A stretch of 6,681 bases of DNA from CAZBZG01 sp964496245 (lineage in GTDB: Bacteria > Planctomycetota > SZUA-567): assembly GCA_964496245.1 (NCBI GenBank), contig CAZBZG010000264.1, positions 1 to 6,681 on the forward strand, read 5' to 3'. The number at the start of each line of letters is the position of its first letter. Position 1 is the first letter of the stretch. The notes beneath the pieces were generated by a model that made no database searches, was not told where the DNA came from, and saw only the letters and a program-made list of their open reading frames with translations. Made by a program: the position numbers and the translations under genes. Of this stretch, positions 1-5,337 are shown piece by piece.

Positions 1-942
1 CGCAGGCACGGCCTCCGAATCAGCCTCTACCACACGCTGAACGACTGGATGGTTCGCCCCAATGCCACGGATGCGCTGGAACACGCGGCCGAACACTACC
101 AGCCGTTCCTCGACTTCGTGCACGCGCAGATCCGGGAGTTGATGACCAAGTACGGCACAATCGACGCGATGTGGTACGACGGGTGGTGGCCCTTTGACGG
201 CGCGGGCTGGCAGGCAGAGAAGCTGAACGCCATGGTGCGCGAACTCCAGCCCGGAATTCTCGTCAACAGCCGCTGCGGCCTGCCCGGGGACTTCGACACG
301 CCCGAGGGCCGTCTGGCTGCGTCCGCCGGGCTGTGGGAAGCCTGCATGACGCTCAACGATCACTGGGGCTTCCACCAGGGCGATCACAACTGGAAGTCGC
401 CCAAAGCCGTGGCCGGCATGCTCCGCCGGGCTTCGGCCGGCGGGGGGAATCTCCTGCTGAACGTGGGACCGCGCGGAGACGGGTCCATCCCCACGGAAAC
501 GGTCCGCGTCCTGGACCGGGTCGGCGCCTGGCTCCAGGTCAACGGCGAAGCCATCTACGACACGGAGCGCTTCGGCTTCAGCCCGCGCGTGCGCCAGCCA
601 GGCGACCGGGGCGACTGGTGCGCCCATGGCGGTTTCACTGCGGCTGGCCACAACCTGTATCTCCACATCACGTCGTGGCCCGGCGAACGCTTTGCGCTCA
701 ACGGCCTGGAGTGCACGGTCGAAGCCGTCGAGGAGGTGGGGACAAACGAGCCGCTCGCATTCGCGCAGGAGGGCGGACGGCTGACGCTCCAGGACATTTC
801 TGCGCAACGGGATACGGCCATGCCCGTTGTACTGCGCATCCGTACGCGGGAGCGGCCGAGCCTCTACCGCTCGGGCGGGTGCCCCACGCCGCAGGCGCCC
901 CACTGCCGCTACGACCCGGTGGATCCGGACATCGCCTGGTAG
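1..942 (+). CDS. Alpha-L-fucosidase, GH29 family (5' end cut off by window edge)
   Basis: The reading frame is open from base 1, so the N-terminal part lies outside the window; the ATG at 49 is internal. GH29 enzymes remove terminal alpha-linked L-fucose from glycans by a retaining mechanism. Family signatures visible in order: the barrel-strand segment GLRISLYHTLNDW just before base 55; IRELMTKYG...MWYDGWW, in which Asp at 178-180 aligns with the catalytic nucleophile; NSRCGLPGDF; WEACMTLNDHWGF; and GGGNLLLNVGPRGDG near 448-483. The acid/base residue varies in the family. Glu at 304-306 is 42 residues after the nucleophile, the same spacing as Asp224/Glu266 in Thermotoga maritima fucosidase; Glu at 337-339 is the alternative. 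From about 560 to the stop is the expected C-terminal beta-sandwich. Whether the protein is exported cannot be judged without its N-terminus. The last ~25 residues are Pro/Cys/Arg-rich and match nothing I recognise. Secreted toroid genes follow on the same strand after 172 bp in which I see no terminator or clear promoter. Confidence 0.92.
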   Translation, partial: RRHGLRISLYHTLNDWMVRPNATDALEHAAEHYQPFLDFVHAQIRELMTKYGTIDAMWYDGWWPFDGAGWQAEKLNAMVRELQPGILVNSRCGLPGDFDTPEGRLAASAGLWEACMTLNDHWGFHQGDHNWKSPKAVAGMLRRASAGGGNLLLNVGPRGDGSIPTETVRVLDRVGAWLQVNGEAIYDTERFGFSPRVRQPGDRGDWCAHGGFTAAGHNLYLHITSWPGERFALNGLECTVEAVEEVGTNEPLAFAQEGGRLTLQDISAQRDTAMPVVLRIRTRERPSLYRSGGCPTPQAPHCRYDPVDPDIAW

Positions 943-1101
943 CTGGCCGCAACATCGCAACGGCCGCCGGAACAGGGCGGCAGAGGATGTAGTGAACCCT
1001 GCAACCGTTCCCGACGCTCACGCAAAGCAGGAAGCCAGCGTCTTGGCCGGCAACAACGGAGCGGGCCGGTGGTGTTCGTCAGCGCTGGGTCGTGACATTT
1101 G

Positions 1102-1108
1102 GGAGGAG
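1102..1108 (+). promoter_or_regulatory. Shine-Dalgarno site of first toroid gene
   Basis: GGAGGAG lies 6 nt before the ATG at 1115. It fixes the start there, although the frame stays open far upstream into the fucosidase gene. The signal peptide beginning at this ATG agrees. Confidence 0.85.
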
Positions 1109-1114
1109 AGTGAC

Positions 1115-1873
1115 ATGAAGGAACGCCGTGTGATGTTCGTCGCGGGGGCTCTGATGCTGGTCTGTGCGTCCAGACTCCCGGCTGCGGGCGCCAGCCCTAC
1201 CGGTGCGGCCAAGGCCGTCCGATCGCTGGGCGTCAAGTGGCTGGTGGCGCACCAGGACAAGGAGAGCGGCGCGTACGGCAAGGCCGGAGAGGCCCGCGTG
1301 GGCACGACCGGCCTGGTCGTGTACACGCTGGCCAGCTGCCAGCGGGGCTACCAGGTGGTGGACGGTCCGTACATGAGCGAAGCCGTGGCCTTCCTCCTCA
1401 AGCGCGCCAACGAGGACGGCTCCTTCGGCAAGAGCGAGGACGAGACGGTGAGACGGTTCAATACCGCACTGGCGGTCAAGGCCCTCGCGGCTCTGAAGAC
1501 ATCCAAGACCTACCAGAAGGAGATCGACAAGGGCTTGGCCTTTCTCGCACGCACCAGCGGCAACAAGCCGGAAGACGAGGTCTGGGGCGGACTGGGATCG
1601 GTCTGGCCCGAAACACCTGGCCCCATCTGCCGCACCCTCCTTCAGAACCTCGTCAACGTGCGGATGGGCAAGGGCGGCGCGTGGCTCACCGAATCGGTCA
1701 AGACCCTGACGGACTTGCAGGACCGGGCCGACGACACGGCCGACACCTACGGCATGTGCACGAGTCCGGCCAAGGAAGGCCTGGAAACGGATTCCGTGGT
1801 GGCGACCGCCCTGGCGGTCAAGGCCGCGGACCTCGTCAAAGACAACTACAAACGACTCGAGGACAAGGGGTAG
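1115..1873 (+). CDS. Secreted squalene-cyclase-type alpha/alpha-toroid repeat protein (short paralogue)
   Basis: A 252-aa protein with an N-terminal signal peptide: charged MKERR, a hydrophobic core at about residues 6-17, and a probable signal peptidase I site after Ala-Gly-Ala26. There is no lipobox. The mature part has prenyltransferase/squalene-oxidase-like helical hairpins, each ending in a QW-like turn: WLVAHQDKESGAYG (residues 42-55) and FLLKRANEDGSFG (93-105), followed by Ala/Leu helices such as TALAVKALAAL; a third hairpin begins near IDKGLAFLAR. The region after VWGGLGSVW is divergent. At about 225 mature residues it is shorter than a full six-hairpin toroid and than its neighbour. 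DRADDTAD (203-210) resembles the DXDDTA motif of class II terpene cyclases but has Arg at the first Asp position, so cyclase activity is not supported. Function unknown; a binding or scaffold role outside the cytoplasm is inference. It probably shares a transcript with the next gene, 73 bp downstream. Confidence 0.85.
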   Translation: MKERRVMFVAGALMLVCASRLPAAGASPTGAAKAVRSLGVKWLVAHQDKESGAYGKAGEARVGTTGLVVYTLASCQRGYQVVDGPYMSEAVAFLLKRANEDGSFGKSEDETVRRFNTALAVKALAALKTSKTYQKEIDKGLAFLARTSGNKPEDEVWGGLGSVWPETPGPICRTLLQNLVNVRMGKGGAWLTESVKTLTDLQDRADDTADTYGMCTSPAKEGLETDSVVATALAVKAADLVKDNYKRLEDKG

Positions 1874-1919
1874 CTCCGTCCATCGCCTCGCGCGACGCGG
1901 AGCCGTAGGAATCGTTCCT
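1873..1919 (+). other. Two consecutive hairpins between the toroid genes
   Basis: Hairpin one pairs GCTCCG (1873-1878) with CGGAGC (1898-1903), with possible extra pairing inside. Hairpin two pairs AGGAA (1907-1911) with TTCCT (1915-1919) around a 3-nt loop. Neither is followed by a T-run, so these are not classical intrinsic terminators. They could act in RNA processing, 3'-end protection or translation of the second gene. The base pairing is visible; any role is a guess. Confidence 0.35.
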
Positions 1920-1933
1920 GTGACGGCAGACGA

Positions 1934-1940
1934 AAGGAAG
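1934..1940 (+). promoter_or_regulatory. Shine-Dalgarno site of second toroid gene
   Basis: AAGGAAG lies 6 nt before the ATG at 1947. It selects that ATG over the in-frame GTG at 1920, which would put nine polar residues in front of the signal peptide. Confidence 0.75.
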
Positions 1941-1946
1941 ACGGAC

Positions 1947-3047
1947 ATGAAACGCGCATGGTTGATGGTGGGAATTCTGTGTATGGCGGGATGGAGCGGC
2001 CGGGCGGCCGACGACGTGCAGGCGGCGTGGAAGAAAGCGGTCGGATTCCTCGCAACGGCCCAGGGCGAGGACGGCGCATGGGGCTACAGCCGCGGCAAGG
2101 TCGGCATCACGGCCGTCAACCTGGAGGCCCTTGCTCTGGCGCCCGAGAACATCCAGGCGGAAGCCAAGGACATGATGCGCAAGGCGGCCGCGTACCTCGC
2201 CGCACAGCAGAGGGAAGACGGCGCCATCCACGACGAGTACGCGCCCAAGAACTACAGCACGTCGCACGCGGTGCAGGCGCTGATCCAGTACGACCACGAG
2301 CGCTACGCACCCCAGATCGCCAAGGCTGTCAAGTGGATCAAGACGGTGCAGGCCGACGAAGCGCGGAAGTTCGACCCGGAAAAGCACGTGGGCTACGGCG
2401 GGTTCGGCTACGGCTCGACCACGCGGCCGGACCTCAACAACACGTGGATCGCCCTGAACGCGCTCAAACTGGCGGGCGTATCCGACGACGATCCGGTCTG
2501 GAACAAGGCCCTCACCTTCCTCAAGCGCTGCCAGAACAGCACGGAGGTGAACGACGTCGAGGCCGACTACATCGGCGACGACGGCGGGGCCAAGTACCTG
2601 CCGACCGATCACTCGGCCGGCAGCCCGGCGGGCACCGAGACGACCCGGGACGGCCGGACCATCCGCAAGAGCTACGGGTCGGCGAGCTGCGGCTTGCTCG
2701 CGGCCTACCGGTGGATCGGCCTCGAGAAGGACGCCCTGCCGGTCAAGAAGGTGGTCGGGTTCCTGGAAGAGAACTTCACGCTCAAAAAGAACATCAACAC
2801 CAAGGACGACGGGCAGCAGGGACGTTTCGGCTACTACCGGGCGCTGGCCAAGGCGCTCTCGGCCTACGGCGAGAAGACCTTTGCCGGCAAAAAGTGGTCC
2901 CAGGCACTGACCGAGGAACTCCTCAGTCTGCAGCAGGAGGATGGTTCCTGGGTGAACCCGGTCGACCGCTGGCAGGAGGGCGACCCGGCGCTCGCCACGG
3001 GGTATGCGCTCACCGCCCTGGCGCTCGCGCAACGACCCATGAAGTAA
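1947..3047 (+). CDS. Secreted squalene-cyclase-type alpha/alpha-toroid repeat protein (full-length paralogue)
   Basis: A 366-aa protein. The signal peptide has MKR, a hydrophobic stretch at residues 4-16, and likely cleavage after Gly-Arg-Ala20. The mature part has about six helical-hairpin repeats, enough for a full alpha/alpha toroid. QW motifs of the squalene-cyclase type (L-x3-Q-x2/3-G-x-W) are textbook in the first repeat (L35 to W45, with GEDGAWG) and in the last (L326 to W335, with QEDGSW). Intermediate repeats include AAAYLAAQQREDGAIHDE, the Gly-rich VGYGGFGYG, NNTWIALNALKLAG and GSASCGLLAAYRW. I find no DXDD or DXDDTA acid motif and no GCxEQ thioester of the alpha-2-macroglobulin type, so it is probably not a typical cyclase or a complement-like protein. 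Such exported toroids are frequent in Planctomycetota-like genomes, with unknown role. It follows its shorter relative on the same strand and abuts the convergent PIG-L gene with no gap. Confidence 0.88.
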   Translation: MKRAWLMVGILCMAGWSGRAADDVQAAWKKAVGFLATAQGEDGAWGYSRGKVGITAVNLEALALAPENIQAEAKDMMRKAAAYLAAQQREDGAIHDEYAPKNYSTSHAVQALIQYDHERYAPQIAKAVKWIKTVQADEARKFDPEKHVGYGGFGYGSTTRPDLNNTWIALNALKLAGVSDDDPVWNKALTFLKRCQNSTEVNDVEADYIGDDGGAKYLPTDHSAGSPAGTETTRDGRTIRKSYGSASCGLLAAYRWIGLEKDALPVKKVVGFLEENFTLKKNINTKDDGQQGRFGYYRALAKALSAYGEKTFAGKKWSQALTEELLSLQQEDGSWVNPVDRWQEGDPALATGYALTALALAQRPMK

Positions 3048-3878
3048 TCAGCTGCGGACCGCGGGCAAGAACGGGAAGAGGGTCTGTCGCCCGGCTGCGT
3101 CCAGGGACGCGCCATACTCGCTGGCCATGAAGGCTTCGGCGAAACGGATGCGCTTCCCGCGGTCCGGTCCATAGAACCGCACGAGCGCGTCGCGCCACGG
3201 TTGGGCTTCGCTGCGGCCCAGCCAGTGTTCGTCGAGGAATTGGCGCCGGTCGGTCGCATCCTCCGGGACCTGGTCGAGCGTGCCGGCCAAATACGGAAGC
3301 CACTCGTAGAACTGCGACGCGTGGCAGTCGAGCAGATCCATCTTGGCTTCGATGATTTCGTCGATGCCGACCGCCACGTCCGGGCGGAACGGCGTGGGGT
3401 CGGTGAACCGGTCCGCGAGATACAGGATCACGGGATTGCGTGCGAGCGCGGGGGTGTCTTCGCAGATGTGCGGCACGGTGATGGAGAAGGCCGCGTCCTG
3501 CACCAGGATGCTCGTGTATCGGTGATCCGGATGGTAGTCGTTCGGCCGGTGGGTCAGCACGAGATCCGGCTGATAGCGCCGGATGAGACGGATCAGGGTG
3601 AAACGGTTCTCGAGCGTGGGTTCGAGCTCGCCATCATGCAGGGGCAGGATCTCGTATTCGATGCCGCTCCGCTCGGTGACGCGCCGCGCTTCCTCGGCCC
3701 GGCGCTTGGCCAGAGCCGCGCGGTCGAGCGCGTGGTGCCCGGCATCGCCGTTCGTGGTGGAGACGAATCGCACCCGGTGCCCTTGCCGGCGGTAGAGGAG
3801 CGCGAGCCCGCCCGCGCGGACCTCGGCATCGTCCGGATGCGCGCCGATGACCAGCAGCTTGCGAGGGTGGTCGGGCAT
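3048..3878 (-). CDS. PIG-L/LmbE family zinc-dependent deacetylase
   Basis: A 276-aa cytoplasmic-type protein with no signal peptide. Family members hydrolyse N-acetyl groups on GlcNAc-type sugars or sugar conjugates (MshB, BshB, PIG-L); the substrate here cannot be told from sequence. The first zinc-binding motif is LLVIGAHPDDAE at residues 8-19, with His14 and Asp17 as ligands and Asp16 as the likely general base. The second is HRPNDYHPDH, with His119 as third ligand. The Rossmann-like strand FVSTTNGDAGHH and LPLHDGEL are also typical. I chose the ATG at 3878 because the PIG-L fold begins immediately after it and GGAG (complement of 3886-3889) sits 7 nt upstream. A 36-residue upstream extension is open but reads as basic low-complexity sequence. 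It lies 155 bp downstream of the anti-sigma gene on the same strand and could be read from the same transcript or its own; I see no convincing promoter. Its TGA touches the TAA of the convergent toroid gene. Confidence 0.93.
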   Translation of the reverse strand: MPDHPRKLLVIGAHPDDAEVRAGGLALLYRRQGHRVRFVSTTNGDAGHHALDRAALAKRRAEEARRVTERSGIEYEILPLHDGELEPTLENRFTLIRLIRRYQPDLVLTHRPNDYHPDHRYTSILVQDAAFSITVPHICEDTPALARNPVILYLADRFTDPTPFRPDVAVGIDEIIEAKMDLLDCHASQFYEWLPYLAGTLDQVPEDATDRRQFLDEHWLGRSEAQPWRDALVRFYGPDRGKRIRFAEAFMASEYGASLDAAGRQTLFPFLPAVRS

Positions 3879-4033
3879 GCGAGGACTCCGGCGGCGCTTC
3901 TGCGAAGATCCTCTCAATCGATGAACGGCAAGGGAAGCGAGTGCACCGCTTCGAAAGCCGGCGGCCCATATGCCGGGCGGACGCATTGAGCCGCTCAGGA
4001 CGGGGTCTGGTGGCGATAGACAGCGCGACCGGA

Positions 4034-4309
4034 CTACGCCTCTGGCTTCGGCCCGACCGCGTCGTCGATGGCCTTGTCCAGCGCCTTGTCCAGCTTCTCG
4101 GGCGTCAGGTAGGTGCCCTCGGCAATGGCTTTGCGCACTTCCATCACCTTGTCCATGCGGACCCCTTGGACGCCCTTGAGCTTCATGACGTCCGAGGAGA
4201 TCTCCACCGCATCTGCACCGCGCTGGGCCTCATCGAATTTGTAGTTCCTGTTGAGTTTGCGGGACTGGGCGGTGCCGCCCGGTCCCACGTTCGGAACCTG
4301 CTCGACCAT
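4034..4309 (-). CDS. flgM: FlgM-like anti-sigma-28 factor
   Basis: A 91-aa protein. FlgM binds sigma-28 (FliA) and keeps it off RNA polymerase until FlgM is exported through the finished flagellar hook-basal body. The C-terminal half matches the family. VEISSDVMKLKGVQG (residues 35-49) corresponds to the V-x-[IL]-S helix, and VRMDKVMEVRKAIAEGTY (50-67) to the conserved R-x-[DE]-K-V-x-x-[IV]-[KR]-x-x-I-x-x-G-x-Y segment, followed by a final helix. The N-terminal 30 residues are Gly/Pro/Asn-rich and look disordered, as in known FlgM. The ATG at 4309 is preferred over one at 4360 because a G-rich Shine-Dalgarno sits 6 nt ahead and the family length (about 90-100 aa) fits. The sigma-28 gene lies directly upstream on the same strand, 111 bp away, which strongly supports the call. 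Missing: any other flagellar gene nearby. Confidence 0.88.
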   Translation of the reverse strand: MVEQVPNVGPGGTAQSRKLNRNYKFDEAQRGADAVEISSDVMKLKGVQGVRMDKVMEVRKAIAEGTYLTPEKLDKALDKAIDDAVGPKPEA

Positions 4310-4315
4310 CGTATA

Positions 4316-4322
4316 CCCCCCT
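4316..4322 (-). promoter_or_regulatory. Shine-Dalgarno site of flgM
   Basis: AGGGGGG on the minus strand, 6 nt before the ATG at 4309. It decides the start of the anti-sigma gene. Confidence 0.65.
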
Positions 4323-4420
4323 GTGTGGCGTTCCTCTGCATGCTCCCCGGCCGGAATCAACCCCCGTTGCGCTCCAGCCAGACTTCCTCGTATCCAGTAT
4401 CGACAAGCGCAGACTGCAAT

Positions 4421-5158
4421 CTAAAACAAAATTCCCATTTTTTCCAACTTTTTCCGGACGCGCTTGGCCATGGCCGTGTGGATCTGGCAGACCCGGCTCT
4501 CAGACACTTGCATGATCTCGCCGATCTCTTTCAGGGTAAGCTCCTCGTTGTAGTAGAGGACCACGAGGAGCCGTTCCTTGTCCGTGAGAAGATCCTGCAC
4601 AACCTGAATCACCTCATCGACTTCCATCCTGTGTCCCATGGCGGGCGTCTGCTGGTTCTGGAGCAGGTCCTCCAGCGCGTGCTCGCCGTCTTCCGTCACC
4701 TCGGACAGGCTGACCTGGTGACTGGCGAGCTCTCCCATCTCCGCTTCCCAGTACTCGTTCTCGCTGAGGCCCGCTTCTTTGGCCACGGCTTCGGGGGTGG
4801 GCTCCTGGCCGCGACCCTGTAACTCGTTCTCTGCCCTTCGGATACGGGTTACTCGGTCCCGCGTGACCCGCCCCAGAAGATCCCGCTGGCGCAGTTCGTC
4901 CAGGATGGCGCCGCGAATGCGTGTGATTGCGTAGGTGGTAAACTTGGCCTCGCGGCTGGGATCGTACCGTCGCACGGCCAGCAGCAGTCCCAGACAGCCG
5001 GCCGAATACAGGTCTTCCCGGGGCACGGACCGCGGCAGGGTCAAGGCCATGCGCCCGACCGTCACCTTGACGAGCGGCAGATGGGCTTCCACCAGGGCTT
5101 CGTAGGCATCCCGGTCGCCCTGGCGAAAGCGGCGCCAGAGATCTTCATGCTCTTCCAT
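4421..5158 (-). CDS. fliA: RNA polymerase sigma factor, FliA/WhiG (sigma-28) family
   Basis: A 245-aa alternative sigma factor that would direct RNA polymerase to sigma-28 promoters (flagellar, chemotaxis or other late genes). Region 2 spans about residues 5-100: LPLVKVTVGRMA (27-38), the core-binding EDLYSAGCLGLLLAVRRYDPSR (48-69) and KFTTYAITRIRGAILDELR (72-90). Region 3 is about 101-165. Region 4 runs from LTDKERLLVVLYYNEELTLKEIGEIM to the helix-turn-helix VSESRVCQIHTAMAKRVR (218-235). Length and order match FliA/WhiG; there is no sigma-70 region 1.1. Odd point: the usual DWVPRSVR at the end of region 2.4 reads DLLGRVTR (93-100), keeping Asp and both Arg but losing Trp and Pro. The ATG at 5158 is the only reasonable start, because an in-frame TAG lies four codons upstream. 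No Shine-Dalgarno is visible, and a promoter lies immediately upstream, suggesting a leaderless mRNA. flgM follows 111 bp downstream. WhiG-like non-flagellar use is an alternative. Confidence 0.93.
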   Translation of the reverse strand: MEEHEDLWRRFRQGDRDAYEALVEAHLPLVKVTVGRMALTLPRSVPREDLYSAGCLGLLLAVRRYDPSREAKFTTYAITRIRGAILDELRQRDLLGRVTRDRVTRIRRAENELQGRGQEPTPEAVAKEAGLSENEYWEAEMGELASHQVSLSEVTEDGEHALEDLLQNQQTPAMGHRMEVDEVIQVVQDLLTDKERLLVVLYYNEELTLKEIGEIMQVSESRVCQIHTAMAKRVRKKLEKMGILF

Positions 5159-5166
5159 GGCAATAC

Positions 5167-5196
5167 ACTATATCGTCCAGATGGGGGTGTTGTCCA
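5167..5196 (-). promoter_or_regulatory. Sigma-70-type promoter of the fliA-flgM unit
   Basis: On the minus strand, TGGACA (5196-5191, 5/6 match to TTGACA) is followed after 18 bp by TATAGT (5172-5167, 5/6 match to TATAAT). Only 8 bases separate the -10 box from the ATG at 5158, so transcription should begin at or just before the start codon. This fits the absence of a ribosome binding site. Confidence 0.68.
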
Positions 5197-5198
5197 AT

Positions 5199-5218
5199 CC
5201 GAGAATGCGAGTTTTCGG
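5199..5218. repeat. Imperfect palindrome next to the fliA -35 box
   Basis: CCGAGAA (5199-5205) and TTTTCGG (5212-5218) form an inverted repeat with one G:T mismatch and a 6-bp spacer. It lies 2 bp beyond the -35 element of the sigma promoter and between the two divergent promoters. It is placed like an operator or activator site, but no regulator is identified. Confidence 0.35.
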
Positions 5219-5277
5219 TGTGTGTGGGAAACTGCGCGGCCAGAGAACCTTCGCCGGAGCTCTCGCGCCACAAGGGC

Positions 5278-5306
5278 TTGCCATGGACCGGCCGAGGCTG
5301 TATGAT
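5278..5306 (+). promoter_or_regulatory. Sigma-70-type promoter of the zinc-ribbon membrane protein gene
   Basis: TTGCCA (5278-5283, 5/6) and TATGAT (5301-5306, 5/6) are separated by the ideal 17 bp. The expected transcript start near 5313 leaves a 25-nt leader holding the Shine-Dalgarno site. This excludes the in-frame ATG at 5302, which overlaps the -10 box, and starts further upstream. Confidence 0.75.
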
Positions 5307-5322
5307 CGATCTCCCGTCAACA

Positions 5323-5329
5323 AGAGGAG
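5323..5329 (+). promoter_or_regulatory. Shine-Dalgarno site selecting a GTG start
   Basis: AGAGGAG lies 8 nt before the GTG at 5338. An ATG at 5331 sits in another frame between them and closer to the site, but opens no recognisable protein. The GTG frame begins directly with a zinc ribbon. Confidence 0.75.
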
Positions 5330-5337
5330 AATGCGCG

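Noticed and set aside
943..1114. Spacer between the fucosidase and the first toroid gene, checked for promoter, terminator or small gene
   Set aside because: No -35/-10 pair with reasonable spacing, no stem followed by T-run and no credible small ORF were found; only the ribosome binding site at its end is clear.
1721..1744. DRADDTAD in the short toroid protein as a terpene-cyclase DXDDTA catalytic motif
   Set aside because: The first essential Asp is replaced by Arg, and the surrounding sequence does not resemble the cyclase active-site segment. The match is probably coincidental.
1836..3032. Long open frame on the minus strand opposite the second toroid gene (398 codons)
   Set aside because: It is a by-product of high GC and biased codon third positions. 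The product is Arg/Val/Leu-rich without recognisable motifs, while the + strand encodes clear QW repeats and a signal peptide.
3958..3976. CCGGC/GCCGG hairpin as a terminator between flgM and the PIG-L gene
   Set aside because: The stem is only 5 bp with a 9-nt loop and no T-run. Such pairings are common at this GC content.
3879..3986. N-terminal extension of the PIG-L protein to an upstream ATG at 3986
   Set aside because: The 36 extra residues are basic low-complexity sequence, the conserved fold starts right after the ATG at 3878, and that ATG has a GGAG 7 nt upstream.
3201..3989. Open frame on the + strand opposite the PIG-L gene
   Set aside because: The minus strand carries both diagnostic zinc-binding motifs of the PIG-L family; the + frame shows no motif.
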